Below, one piece after another: positions 9,104 through 17,184 of a stretch of DNA of 64,000 nucleotides. Position 1 is the stretch's first letter. Each line of letters opens with the position of its first letter. The position numbers were made by a program, and so were the translations under genes. The DNA is from Stappia sp. BW2 (GTDB lineage Bacteria > Pseudomonadota > Alphaproteobacteria > Rhizobiales > Stappiaceae), in NCBI RefSeq assembly GCF_008107695.1, contig NZ_VIRG01000053.1, positions 186,001 through 250,000 of the forward strand, read 5' to 3'. The notes under the pieces were generated by a model, which was not told the DNA's origin, searched no databases, and was given only the letters and a program-made list of their open reading frames with translations.

Positions 9104-9457
9104 TCAGCAGGCTCCACCTGGTTCACAACCGCCACCGGCGACAAGGGACACAATCGGTGCGCAGAGTTCCGGATTGCCGCCGCAGCAGTCCTGCAGCAGA
9201 TACGTCACGAGACCCTGCATCGCTTCCAGGCTTGCGCGATAACAGATCGAGCGCCCGTCCCGTTCGGCTTGCACAAGCCCGGAACGGGACAGGACACCCA
9301 GGTGGGTCGACAGGGTATTCGGACGCACGCTGAGGTCATCTGAAATGGCACCGGCGGTCATTCCTTCTTTTCCGGCCTTCACCAGCAGGCGAAAGACGTC
9401 GAGGCGGGTTTCCTGGCCAAGCGCTGCCAATGCATTCAGGGCATCTTCTTTTTCCAT
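9104..9457 (-). CDS. arsR: ArsR family metalloregulatory repressor
   Basis: The 117-aa winged-helix repressor (DNA-recognition part EGMTAGAISDDLSVRPNTLSTHL) senses arsenite and controls acr3 just downstream. The C-terminal part has several cysteines (DCCGG, ELCAP, GGCEPGGAC), which fits the alphaproteobacterial type in which a C-terminal cysteine cluster binds As(III). I take the ATG at 9457 (MEKEDALNAL), where the family domain begins; the frame continues upstream, but those residues overlap the operator and promoter. No Shine-Dalgarno is seen before this ATG, and the predicted transcription start coincides with it, which suggests leaderless translation. Confidence 0.88.
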   Translation of the reverse strand: MEKEDALNALAALGQETRLDVFRLLVKAGKEGMTAGAISDDLSVRPNTLSTHLGVLSRSGLVQAERDGRSICYRASLEAMQGLVTYLLQDCCGGNPELCAPIVSLVAGGGCEPGGAC

Positions 9458-9491
9458 ATTTCGAGAATACTCGAAATAACGAAGCATGCAA
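9458..9491 (-). promoter_or_regulatory. arsR promoter and ArsR operator
   Basis: Reading leftward, TTGCAT (9491-9486) and TATTCT (9469-9464) are spaced 16 bp apart as -35 and -10 boxes. A perfect 8-bp inverted repeat, ATTTCGAG and CTCGAAAT with a 4-nt spacer (9458-9477), covers the -10 box and ends exactly at the start codon. ArsR operators are often TTCGA-type palindromes over the promoter, so repression by occlusion is expected. Confidence 0.65.
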
Positions 9492-9569
9492 GCGCAATTT
9501 ACCGGCTTTGCAGTTTGGCTGAGCAATTCCCCGGAAGCCGGCGGAACGATCCACCGGACAAAATGTGCG

Positions 9570-9884
9570 TTACTTCCAACTCCGTTTCCAGCCGAAACCA
9601 ACCACCCAGAGCACAGCAAAACACGCCAGGGTGAGAAGGATGCTCAGCACAAACGAGTCGAGATGGAGGAATTTCTTGAGCGGGTAGGATGCGAAAATCG
9701 CCAGGCCGACAAGGGCCCCTGTCGCGAGGTTTGATTGCGGTATTCGATGAATGGCAACCGGTGAGAGCGCCACGGCGACAACTCCAAACAGGATCGATGA
9801 GTGGAGGTAACTCAAGCCCAGAAAAGCGGCGCAGAAAACAACCGCCAGAACAATTGCCAATATGATGATGAAATAGGAATTCAA
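9570..9884 (-). CDS. Small integral membrane protein, unknown function
   Basis: The 104-aa product is almost entirely hydrophobic, with about four membrane segments (roughly residues 3-24, 27-44, 52-66 and 77-98) and a basic C-terminus (GWKRSWK). I start it at a TTG at 9884, because GGAGGG lies 7 nt upstream. The open frame extends further but would then read through the dpp terminator. It is 113 bp upstream of arsR on the same strand and downstream of the dpp terminator, so it is probably its own transcription unit. I do not recognise the family. Confidence 0.6.
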   Translation of the reverse strand: MNSYFIIILAIVLAVVFCAAFLGLSYLHSSILFGVVAVALSPVAIHRIPQSNLATGALVGLAIFASYPLKKFLHLDSFVLSILLTLACFAVLWVVGFGWKRSWK

Positions 9885-9904
9885 GTCAGTTCCCTCCAAC
9901 GAAA

Positions 9905-9933
9905 AGAACCCTGCCCGGTCTGGGCAAGGTTCT
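9905..9933 (-). terminator. Rho-independent terminator of the dpp operon
   Basis: AGAACC-C-TGCCC (9905-9916) pairs with GGGCA-A-GGTTCT (9922-9933) with one internal mismatch and a 5-nt loop. On the minus strand it is followed by TTTTCGTT. It lies 36 bp past the dppF stop codon. Confidence 0.75.
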
Positions 9934-9969
9934 GTTATTCGAGTCGACGGACTGCAATCTTGCGCTGGC

Positions 9970-10800
9970 TCAGGCCGCTTTTGCTGCCAGGCGTTTCCTG
10001 ATGCTGTCCACATCCGCCCGCGGCGTCGCGGCGAACAGTGTCTTGGTATAGTCGTGCTGCGGGTTTTCAAACACTTCATCCCGCGTGCCGTATTCCACCA
10101 CTTCACCGAAGTACATCACCATCACCTTGTCGGCGATGTAGCGCACCACTGACAGGTCGTGAGAGATGAAAACATAGGTGAGACCCATCTCTTCCTGCAG
10201 ATCGGCAAGCAGGTTCAGGATCTGGGCCTGGACCGACAGATCCAGCGCGGAAACTGGCTCATCGAGCACCAGCAGCTTCGGCTTCATCATGATTGCCCGC
10301 GCAATCGCGATGCGCTGACGCTGTCCGCCGGAGAACATATGCGGATAGCGGCCGTAGTGTTCCGGCTGCAGACCAACCTTCTCCAGCATCTGAAGAGCCA
10401 GATCGCGGCGCTCTGCCGACGGCATGTCGGTGTTGAGCAGCAGCGGCTCTTCCAACACATGACCGATCTTCTGACGCGGGTTCAGCGACCCATAGGGGTT
10501 CTGGAACACGATCTGCACCTTCTGGCGCATTTCCTTCGAAATCCCGGTCTGCGAGATATCGATCGGCAACCCGTCGATCTCGATCAGGCCGGAGGTCTGC
10601 GCGTCGATCATGGTGAGCATCCGGGCAAGGGTCGACTTGCCACAGCCGCTTTCACCGACCACCGCCAGGGTGCTTCCGCGTTCCACGTCCAGGCTCACAC
10701 CCTTGACGGCCGTCAGGGTCGACGCCTTCTTGAACATGCCGCCCTTGATGTCGTAGGTCCGGTAGAGATCGCGGACCTTGAGGATCACATCGCCAGCCAT
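9970..10800 (-). CDS. dppF: Dipeptide ABC transporter ATP-binding protein DppF
   Basis: This 276-aa ATPase is one of two that energise the dipeptide importer. It has Walker A (GESGCGKST), a Q-loop (VFQNPYGSLNP), the ABC signature (FSGGQRQRIAIARAI), Walker B (LLVLDEPVSALD) and the H-loop (YVFISHDLSVV). Length is short for DppF (usually about 320-340) because the C-terminal oligopeptide-transporter extension is nearly absent; it ends soon after TLFAATPRAD. The ATG at 10800 has AGGAGG 8 nt upstream and follows the dppD stop by 1 nt, so the two are translationally coupled. Confidence 0.94.
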   Translation of the reverse strand: MAGDVILKVRDLYRTYDIKGGMFKKASTLTAVKGVSLDVERGSTLAVVGESGCGKSTLARMLTMIDAQTSGLIEIDGLPIDISQTGISKEMRQKVQIVFQNPYGSLNPRQKIGHVLEEPLLLNTDMPSAERRDLALQMLEKVGLQPEHYGRYPHMFSGGQRQRIAIARAIMMKPKLLVLDEPVSALDLSVQAQILNLLADLQEEMGLTYVFISHDLSVVRYIADKVMVMYFGEVVEYGTRDEVFENPQHDYTKTLFAATPRADVDSIRKRLAAKAA

Positions 10801-10801
10801 C

Positions 10802-11638
10802 TCAGAAACCTCCTGCTTCAGCAAAGTCACTCACCGTCGGCAAGCGGTCGCCCGTGGCATTTTCCGGCAGGGCCGACAGCAATGCCTTCGTGTACGGGTT
10901 CTTGGGATTTTCGAAGAGGGTCAGCACGTCGGCCTCCTCCATCTTGCGGCCCTTGTACTGCACGATGACACGGTCGGCGGTTTCGGCAACCACACCCATG
11001 TCGTGGGTGATCATGATCAGCCCCATGCCGCTGTCCTGCTGAAGCTGGACCAGAAGATCCAGGATCTGCTTCTGGATCGTGACATCCAGGGCTGTCGTCG
11101 GCTCATCGGCAATCAGCAGCTTCGGGGCGCAGGCAATCGCCATGGCGATCATCACGCGCTGGCACTGGCCGCCGGACATCTGGTGCGGAAAGGCGGACAG
11201 ACGCTCGCCCGGGTTCGGAATGCCGACGGAGGTCAGAATTTCCACCACCCGGTCCCGGGCCTGACGGCCCTTCAGCCCCATGTGGGTCTTCAGCGTTTCG
11301 CCAAGCTGAAAGCCTACGGTGAAACACGGGTTGAGACTGGCGATCGGCTCCTGGAAGATCATCGAGATGTCCTTGCCGATCACCCGGCGCCGATCCCTGG
11401 ACGACAGGGTCCGTAGGTCAAGACCCTCGAATTCCATCTTGTCGGCGGTGATCGTTGCCGTATCCGGCAACAGACCCATGGTTGCCAGCATTGCAACGGA
11501 TTTTCCGGACCCGGACTCGCCGACGATGGCCAGAACCTCACCCCCATCGACCGTATAATCGACCCCGTCCAGAGCCTTGAACGGGCCCTTGGCGGTGTCG
11601 AACTCGACCTTCAGGTTTCTGATTTCAAGAAGCGGCAT
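10802..11638 (-). CDS. dppD: Dipeptide ABC transporter ATP-binding protein DppD
   Basis: This 278-aa ATPase partners DppF at the inner face of the DppBC permease. It has Walker A (GESGSGKSV), a Q-loop ([11 protein letters not shown]), the signature ([15 protein letters not shown]; the usual R/Q after the second Gly is Q-C here), Walker B ([12 protein letters not shown]) and the H-loop ([10 protein letters not shown]). AGGAG precedes the ATG at 11638, 3 bp after the dppC stop. The gene lies inside a tightly packed dppABCDF operon. Confidence 0.94.
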   Translation of the reverse strand: MPLLEIRNLKVEFDTAKGPFKALDGVDYTVDGGEVLAIVGESGSGKSVAMLATMGLLPDTATITADKMEFEGLDLRTLSSRDRRRVIGKDISMIFQEPIASLNPCFTVGFQLGETLKTHMGLKGRQARDRVVEILTSVGIPNPGERLSAFPHQMSGGQCQRVMIAMAIACAPKLLIADEPTTALDVTIQKQILDLLVQLQQDSGMGLIMITHDMGVVAETADRVIVQYKGRKMEEADVLTLFENPKNPYTKALLSALPENATGDRLPTVSDFAEAGGF

Positions 11639-11641
11639 CGC

Positions 11642-12571
11642 TTAGCTCCTCTTCAGCTTCGGATCGAGCGCATCACGCAGGCCATCGCCGACCAGGTTGA
11701 TGGCAAGAACGGTGACCAGGATCGCAAGGCCCGGGAAGGTGACCACCCACCAGGCGCGCAGGATGAATTCGCGCGCCTCGGCCAGCATGGTGCCCCATTC
11801 CGGGGTCGGCGGCTGCGCTCCCATGCCCAGAAAGCCAAGCGCGGCCGCATCCAGGATCGCGTTGGAAAAGGACAGCGTGGCCTGAACGATCAGCGGTGCC
11901 AGGCAGTTCGGCAAGATCGTCTTGAACATCAGCCGTATGTGACCGGCTCCAGCCACCTTGGCCGCGACGACATAGTCTCGCGTGCGTTCGGACAGAACAG
12001 CCGCACGGGTCAGCCGCACGAAATGCGGCTGCAGCACGATGGCAATCGCGATCATGGCGTTGATCAGCCCCGGCCCCAGGATGGCGACGAGCACCAGAGC
12101 CAGCAGGAGCGACGGGAATGCCAGAATGATGTCCATCACACGCATGATCAGCGTGTCGGTCATGCCGCGCACGTAGCCCGCAACAAGGCCGATCACGACA
12201 CCGCCCACAAGGGCGATGGTGACCACGACGACACCGATGAACAGCGAGAAGCGCGCACCGAAGATGAGACGCGACAGCATATCGCGGCCGACGGCATCCG
12301 TTCCCAGCAGGAATGCGGCCTTGCCGCCCTCCTCCCAGAAGGGAGGAACGAGGAAACTGTCGCGGTACTGGAAGTCGGGGTCATGCGGCGCGATCAACGG
12401 TGCCAGGAGGGCCATGAGGACCAGAAGCACGAAGATCACGAGACCGATCACGGCGCCCTTGTTCTGCGAGAAGTAGTACCAGAACTCCAGAAGCTGCGCC
12501 TTGGTGGCGTTGCGGCTCTCGGCCTGGAGCTTGGTCGGATCGGCTTTCGAAGCCGGCGAGGTATTTGTCAT
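11642..12571 (-). CDS. dppC: Dipeptide ABC transporter permease DppC
   Basis: The 309-aa permease has a soluble N-terminal region with an OppC-type first helix (NKGAVIGLVIFVLLVLMALLAPLIAPHDP) and a BPD_transp_1 core with five further helices. The EAA loop, which contacts the ATPases, is ALGFLGMGAQPPTPEWGTML. With DppB it forms the transmembrane channel for di- and tripeptides delivered by DppA. AAGGAAAA precedes the ATG. The spacing to dppB is 16 bp. Confidence 0.94.
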   Translation of the reverse strand: MTNTSPASKADPTKLQAESRNATKAQLLEFWYYFSQNKGAVIGLVIFVLLVLMALLAPLIAPHDPDFQYRDSFLVPPFWEEGGKAAFLLGTDAVGRDMLSRLIFGARFSLFIGVVVVTIALVGGVVIGLVAGYVRGMTDTLIMRVMDIILAFPSLLLALVLVAILGPGLINAMIAIAIVLQPHFVRLTRAAVLSERTRDYVVAAKVAGAGHIRLMFKTILPNCLAPLIVQATLSFSNAILDAAALGFLGMGAQPPTPEWGTMLAEAREFILRAWWVVTFPGLAILVTVLAINLVGDGLRDALDPKLKRS

Positions 12572-12587
12572 TTTCCTTGTCCCCGGC

Positions 12588-13595
12588 TCAGTTGTAACGA
12601 ATTCGCGGATTGATCAGGCCGTAGAGCACGTCAACGATCAGGTTGACCAGCATGATGATCCCGGCGATCAGCAGCAGACCGCCCTGGACCACGAAGTAGT
12701 CGCGGCGGGAGATACTGTCGACAAGCCACTTGCCGATGCCCGGCCAGGAGAAAATTGTCTCTGTCAGGATGGCGCCTGCGAGAAGCACCCCGACCTGCAG
12801 ACCGATGGTGGTCACCACCGGGATCAGGGCATTGCGCAGCGCATGCAGACCGATGACCGCACGCGGCGGCAGACCCTTTGCCCGGGCGGTGCGCACATAG
12901 TCTTCTCCCAGAACCTCGAGCATGGCGGACCGGGTCTGTCGCGCGATGACGGCCATCGGAATGGTCGCCAGCACGATGGAAGGCAGGATCAGGTGACTGA
13001 CGGCCGATAGGAACGCCCCCTTCTCGCCGGACAGCAGACTGTCGATCAGCATGAACCCGGTGACCTGCGGGAAGAAGAACATCAGTGATATGCGCCCGGA
13101 GACCGGTGTCCAGCCGAGCGTACCGGAAAACAGGATGATCAGCAGCAGGCCCCACCAGAAGATCGGCATCGAGTAGCCGACCAGGGCTGTTCCCATGATG
13201 GCCTGATCGGCGATCGATCCGCGCTTCACGGCCGCGAAGATGCCGGCGGGAATGCCAAGGCAGATGGCGATGATGATGGCGCAAAGAGCCAGCTCGGCAG
13301 TTGCCGGAAACAGCGTCAGGAATTCATCGAGCACAGGTTTCTTCGACACGAAGGAGATGCCCAGATCTCCGTGGAAGATGCCGGTGATGTAGTCGAGATA
13401 TTGATGCCAAAGCGGTTTGTCGAACCCAAGCTGGCCAAGGACCTGAGCCCTCCGCTCATCAGATATACCGCGCTCGCCGGCGAGCAGCTCGGCGGGATCG
13501 CCCGGCAGCATGCGAATAAACGAAAAGGCGACGAGAGTGACACCAAAGAATGTCGGTATCAACAAACCGAGACGGCCTAGAAGAAAGCGAAGCAT
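12588..13595 (-). CDS. dppB: Dipeptide ABC transporter permease DppB
   Basis: The 335-aa permease starts MLRFLLGRLGLLIPTFFGVTLV, the usual DppB/OppB first helix, followed by IRMLPGDPAELLAGERG. The EAA-type loop is VRTARAKGLPPRAVIGLHALRNALIP. It pairs with DppC. I use the ATG at 13595; six codons of extra frame upstream are not conserved. A 118-bp gap with a stable hairpin separates it from dppA, which commonly allows more binding protein than permease to be made. Confidence 0.94.
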   Translation of the reverse strand: MLRFLLGRLGLLIPTFFGVTLVAFSFIRMLPGDPAELLAGERGISDERRAQVLGQLGFDKPLWHQYLDYITGIFHGDLGISFVSKKPVLDEFLTLFPATAELALCAIIIAICLGIPAGIFAAVKRGSIADQAIMGTALVGYSMPIFWWGLLLIILFSGTLGWTPVSGRISLMFFFPQVTGFMLIDSLLSGEKGAFLSAVSHLILPSIVLATIPMAVIARQTRSAMLEVLGEDYVRTARAKGLPPRAVIGLHALRNALIPVVTTIGLQVGVLLAGAILTETIFSWPGIGKWLVDSISRRDYFVVQGGLLLIAGIIMLVNLIVDVLYGLINPRIRYN

Positions 13596-13670
13596 GTCAG
13601 GTTCCAGATACAAAGAGCCAGCGGAAGCGACCTGATGTCAGGAGGGCATCCGCCGGCCAGAATGTCTGAA

Positions 13671-13694
13671 GGCGCCGGCATTGCTGCCAGCGCC
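13671..13694 (-). other. Intercistronic hairpin with GNRA tetraloop between dppA and dppB
   Basis: On the minus strand a 10-bp stem (one G-U pair) closes a GCAA tetraloop: GGCGCTGGCA-GCAA-TGCCGGCGCC. It lies 19 bp after the dppA stop. Such elements downstream of binding-protein genes usually protect the 3' end of an abundant dppA message or attenuate readthrough. No U-tract follows, so a processing or stabilising role is more likely than termination. Confidence 0.6.
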
Positions 13695-13713
13695 TCCTTC
13701 GACTTGGGCGGAC

Positions 13714-15318
13714 TTATTCCGCGACGTCCACACCTTCAAAGTTGTGACCGCCAAGCGGGTCCATGACGTATCCGGTGACCTTGGAGGACATCGGCATGAA
13801 GACGACCGAGTGGGCGATGGTTGCCCACGGAGCCTGCTCCTTGAACACGACCTGCGCTTCTTCGTAGAGCTTGGTGCGCTCTTCCTTGCTGGTCACGGAC
13901 TTTGCCTTCATGATCAAGGCGTCGAACTCTTCATTGCACCACTGGGCGCGGTTGGAGCCGCCGACACCGTCACAGCCGAGCAGAACAGCCAGGAAGTTGT
14001 CCGGATCGCCGTTGTCACCGGTCCAGCCGAGAAGCACGGCACCGTCACGATCTTCAGCCTTGGAACGGGACAGGTATTCACCCCATTCGTAGGAAACGAT
14101 CTCGACGTTCACACCGACGTTCGCGAAATCGGCCTGCATGACTTCAGCCATACGGCGGGCGTTCGGGTTGTACGGACGCTGTACCGGCATTGCCCAGATC
14201 TTCATGGAAAGATCGGAGACACCGGCGGCTTCCAGCATTTCCTTGGCCAGTTCCGGATTGTAGTCGTCGTCTTCAACGGCGTCGTTGTAGGACCACATGG
14301 TCGGCGGGATCGGGTTCTTCGCAGCCTGGCCGGAGCCCTGGAAAACTGCGTCGAGGATCGCCTGCTTGTTGATCGCGTGGTTCAGCGCCTTGCGGACTTC
14401 CGGCTTGTCAAACGGTGCCTGCTTGGTGTTGTAGGCAAGGTAGCCCACGTTCAGGCCTTGCTGTTCCAGCAGGGTCAGATTGCCATCATCCCTGATATCG
14501 GCGATGTCGGCCGGTGCCGGATACGGCATGATATGACATTCACCGGCCTTCAGCTTCTGAAGGCGTACGGCTGCATCCGGAGTGATCGCGAAGATCAGGT
14601 TGTCGACCGGCTGCTTGCCACGCCAGTAATCCGGGTTGGCCGCATAACGGATCACGGCGTCTTTCTGATAACCCACGAAAGAGAACGGACCGGTGCCGAC
14701 CGGCTGCTGGTTGAGCAGTTCCTTGGTGCCGGCAGCTTCGAGCTGATCAGCATATTCGGCGGAGACGATGGAAGCGAAGTCCATCGCCAGGTTGGCGATC
14801 ATCGGAGCTTCCGGGCGGTTCAAGACGAATTTGACCGTGTAATCGTCAACCTTGACGATTTCCTTGATCAGATCCGGCATGGACATGCCGTCGAAATACT
14901 CCCACGAGCTGCCGGCGGTGTATTCGTGCCACGGATTGTCCTTCTTGAGCTGACGCTCAAAGGTGAAGACCACGTCGTCTGCATTGAATTCACGGGTCGG
15001 CGTGAAGAAGCTGGTGGTGTGGAACTTTACACCCTTACGCAGCTTGAAAGTGTATTCCAGGCCATCTTCGGAAACTTCCCAGCTCTCAGCCAGGCCCGGC
15101 TGTACTTCGGTCGTACCGGGCTTGAACTCGACAAGACGGTTGTAGACCGGCTTGGAGGAAGCGTCGAACGTCGTACCAGCGGTGTAAAGTGCAGCATCAA
15201 AGCCTTCAGGTGACCCTTCTGAGCAATAAACCAGGTTTTTTGCAGAAGCACCGGTTGCTGCAATCACAGCAAGGCTTACGCCAAGAAGGGATGCCTTCAA
15301 GGTTTTTTGGAAATTCAT
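13714..15318 (-). CDS. dppA: Periplasmic dipeptide-binding protein DppA
   Basis: The 534-aa lipid-free SBP has a Sec signal (MNFQKTLKASLLGVSLAVIAATGASA) and then KNLVYCSEGSPEGFDAALYTAGTTFDASS, very close to E. coli DppA. Other family landmarks are PTMWSYNDAV, MPVQRPYNPNARRMAEVMQAD and GWTGDNGDPDNFLAVLLGCDG. It captures di-/tripeptides (some members also haem or 5-aminolevulinate) and feeds DppBC. The ATG at 15318 follows GGGGAG; a TTG one codon upstream is ignored. First gene of dppABCDF. Its AT-rich leader (15319-15580) should hold the operon promoter. Confidence 0.96.
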   Translation of the reverse strand: MNFQKTLKASLLGVSLAVIAATGASAKNLVYCSEGSPEGFDAALYTAGTTFDASSKPVYNRLVEFKPGTTEVQPGLAESWEVSEDGLEYTFKLRKGVKFHTTSFFTPTREFNADDVVFTFERQLKKDNPWHEYTAGSSWEYFDGMSMPDLIKEIVKVDDYTVKFVLNRPEAPMIANLAMDFASIVSAEYADQLEAAGTKELLNQQPVGTGPFSFVGYQKDAVIRYAANPDYWRGKQPVDNLIFAITPDAAVRLQKLKAGECHIMPYPAPADIADIRDDGNLTLLEQQGLNVGYLAYNTKQAPFDKPEVRKALNHAINKQAILDAVFQGSGQAAKNPIPPTMWSYNDAVEDDDYNPELAKEMLEAAGVSDLSMKIWAMPVQRPYNPNARRMAEVMQADFANVGVNVEIVSYEWGEYLSRSKAEDRDGAVLLGWTGDNGDPDNFLAVLLGCDGVGGSNRAQWCNEEFDALIMKAKSVTSKEERTKLYEEAQVVFKEQAPWATIAHSVVFMPMSSKVTGYVMDPLGGHNFEGVDVAE

Positions 15319-15580
15319 CAAACTGTTCTCCCCTTGATGAAGTGCAAGGGCCTTGCGTCGTTGAATCGCGCAATGGAGTTAAGCCCAAGCCAGCGCAAAC
15401 TAAGGCGTTTTTTTGTTAGAAAATCAACTACCAACATATTTCTAATTTGACGACCTTATTGAAATTATTTTGCTAGGTAAGAGTTACTGCCGTAAATTTT
15501 TAACACGCTCCTGCGAGCAAAGGAGAAACAAATACCGCCTTGGCAGTTTTTTCACCTATCTGCTAACCGACTGAAAATTA
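15319..15580. other. AT-rich upstream region of the dpp operon
   Basis: About 260 bp between the dppA start and the glpK terminator. It is much more AT-rich than the flanking genes and should carry the dpp promoter. I see no gene and no regulator site I would name. Confidence 0.4.
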
Positions 15581-15606
15581 TAGGCTCCCGCGACATCAGG
15601 AGCCTA
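15581..15606 (-). terminator. Terminator of glpD-glpK
   Basis: TAGGCTCC (15581-15588) pairs with GGAGCCTA (15599-15606), loop 10 nt, beginning 8 bp after the glpK stop. On the minus strand the stem is followed by an AT-rich TATAATTTTC stretch. Confidence 0.65.
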
Positions 15607-15614
15607 CGGAATTG

Positions 15615-17108
15615 TCAGTCCTGCGTGGAACGCGTTCGTTTGACGGCATCCTGCCATCCGGCAAGCAATCTTGTCCGCTCACTTTCCTGTAACTGTGGTT
15701 CGAAGCGCTTTTCCAGCTTCCACTCCGCCGAAAAAGCCTCGGCACCGGGCCAGATTCCCGCCTTTGACCCGGCAAGCCACGCCGCGCCGAGGGCGGTTGT
15801 TTCCGGCACCGTAGGCCGGTCGACCGGCGCTCCAAGAATATCAGCCAGAAATTGCATCGTCCAATCGGATGCCGTCATGCCGCCATCGACACGCAGAACC
15901 GGCTGCTCGGCTTCCGGCCAGTCCGCCCGCATGGCCTCGATCAGATCGCTTGTCTGATAGCCAACGCTCTGCAGCACAGCGCGGGCAATTTCCTTCGGAC
16001 CCGTGTTGCGGGTCAGACCGAACAGCGCCCCTCGCGCATCCGCATCCCAGTAAGGCGCTCCCAGACCGACAAAGGCGGGCACGAGATAGACGTCCTGGCT
16101 CGGATCCGCCTGCTCGGCAAGCGACTGGGAGTCGCCGGCGTTTTCGATGAGCCCCAGACCATCCCGCAGCCACTGGACAGCAGCACCGGCAATGAAGATG
16201 GATCCTTCCAGCGCATAAGTGGTTTCGCCGTTCAGCCTGTAAGCAATGGTCGTCAGCATGCGGTTGCTGGACTGGACCGGCTTGGAGCCGGTGTTCATCA
16301 GCGCAAAGCAGCCAGTGCCGTAAGTGGACTTGACCATACCTGGCTCGAAGCAGGCCTGCCCGACCGTTGCGGCCTGCTGGTCGCCGGCAACACCCAGGAT
16401 CGGTATCGCCCGGCCAAACAACTCGGTATCGGTGACGCCGAATTCATCAGCGCTGTCCTTGACCTCAGGCAGCAGGCCATGCGGGATATTGAGAAGCTTG
16501 CAGAGCTCCTCGTCCCACGTGTTGTCGTGAATGTTGTAGATCAGTGTCCGTGAGGCGTTGGTGGCATCTGTTGCATGCACCTTTCCGCCCGTAAGCTGCC
16601 AGATCAGCCAGGTATCGACGGTTCCGAAAGCAAGCTCTCCACGCTCGGCGCGCTCACGCACACCATCGACGTTGTCGAGGATCCAGGCGATCTTGGTTCC
16701 GGAAAAATAAGGGTCGAGCAGCAGGCCGGTCTTGGCCGCGAAGGTGTCTTCCCGGCCGTCAGCCCGCAATTTCGCACAGAAATCCGCGGTGCGCCGGTCT
16801 TGCCAGACAATGGCGTTGTAGACGGGCTCGCCTGTTGACCGGTCCCAGACAAGCGTGGTTTCGCGCTGGTTGGTGATCCCGATCGCGGCAACGTCCGCTC
16901 CGCCGGAGGGCGCTTTTTCCAGGGCTTCGCGGCACACGCGCAGCGTGCTCGCCCAAATGTCGGCCGGGGAATGTTCCACCCATCCCGACTTCGGGAAATG
17001 TTGCGGAAATTCCTGCTGCCCCACACTGACTGGTTGGAAATCGTCGCCGAAGACAATTGCCCGGCTCGACGTCGTGCCCTGGTCTATTGTCAAAACACAT
17101 CCGGCCAT
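15615..17108 (-). CDS. glpK: Glycerol kinase
   Basis: The 497-aa FGGY-family kinase phosphorylates glycerol to glycerol-3-phosphate. Landmarks are the N-terminal phosphate loop ([15 protein letters not shown]), [29 protein letters not shown], and in the C-terminal half [26 protein letters not shown] and [27 protein letters not shown] precedes the ATG. It lies 76 bp after glpD on the same strand, and the product of GlpK is the substrate of GlpD. No glpF facilitator gene is adjacent. Confidence 0.97.
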   Translation of the reverse strand: MAGCVLTIDQGTTSSRAIVFGDDFQPVSVGQQEFPQHFPKSGWVEHSPADIWASTLRVCREALEKAPSGGADVAAIGITNQRETTLVWDRSTGEPVYNAIVWQDRRTADFCAKLRADGREDTFAAKTGLLLDPYFSGTKIAWILDNVDGVRERAERGELAFGTVDTWLIWQLTGGKVHATDATNASRTLIYNIHDNTWDEELCKLLNIPHGLLPEVKDSADEFGVTDTELFGRAIPILGVAGDQQAATVGQACFEPGMVKSTYGTGCFALMNTGSKPVQSSNRMLTTIAYRLNGETTYALEGSIFIAGAAVQWLRDGLGLIENAGDSQSLAEQADPSQDVYLVPAFVGLGAPYWDADARGALFGLTRNTGPKEIARAVLQSVGYQTSDLIEAMRADWPEAEQPVLRVDGGMTASDWTMQFLADILGAPVDRPTVPETTALGAAWLAGSKAGIWPGAEAFSAEWKLEKRFEPQLQESERTRLLAGWQDAVKRTRSTQD

Positions 17109-17184
17109 GGCGCACCTCCCGTTTTCTTCTTGTCATGAAAACTGCCGGCAAGGCCGGCAGGTCCCCTGGTTCCCTTTGACGAAA

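Noticed and set aside
9458..9619. Longer ArsR with 54 more N-terminal residues
   Set aside because: The extra frame overlaps the promoter and palindromic operator, and lacks family similarity.
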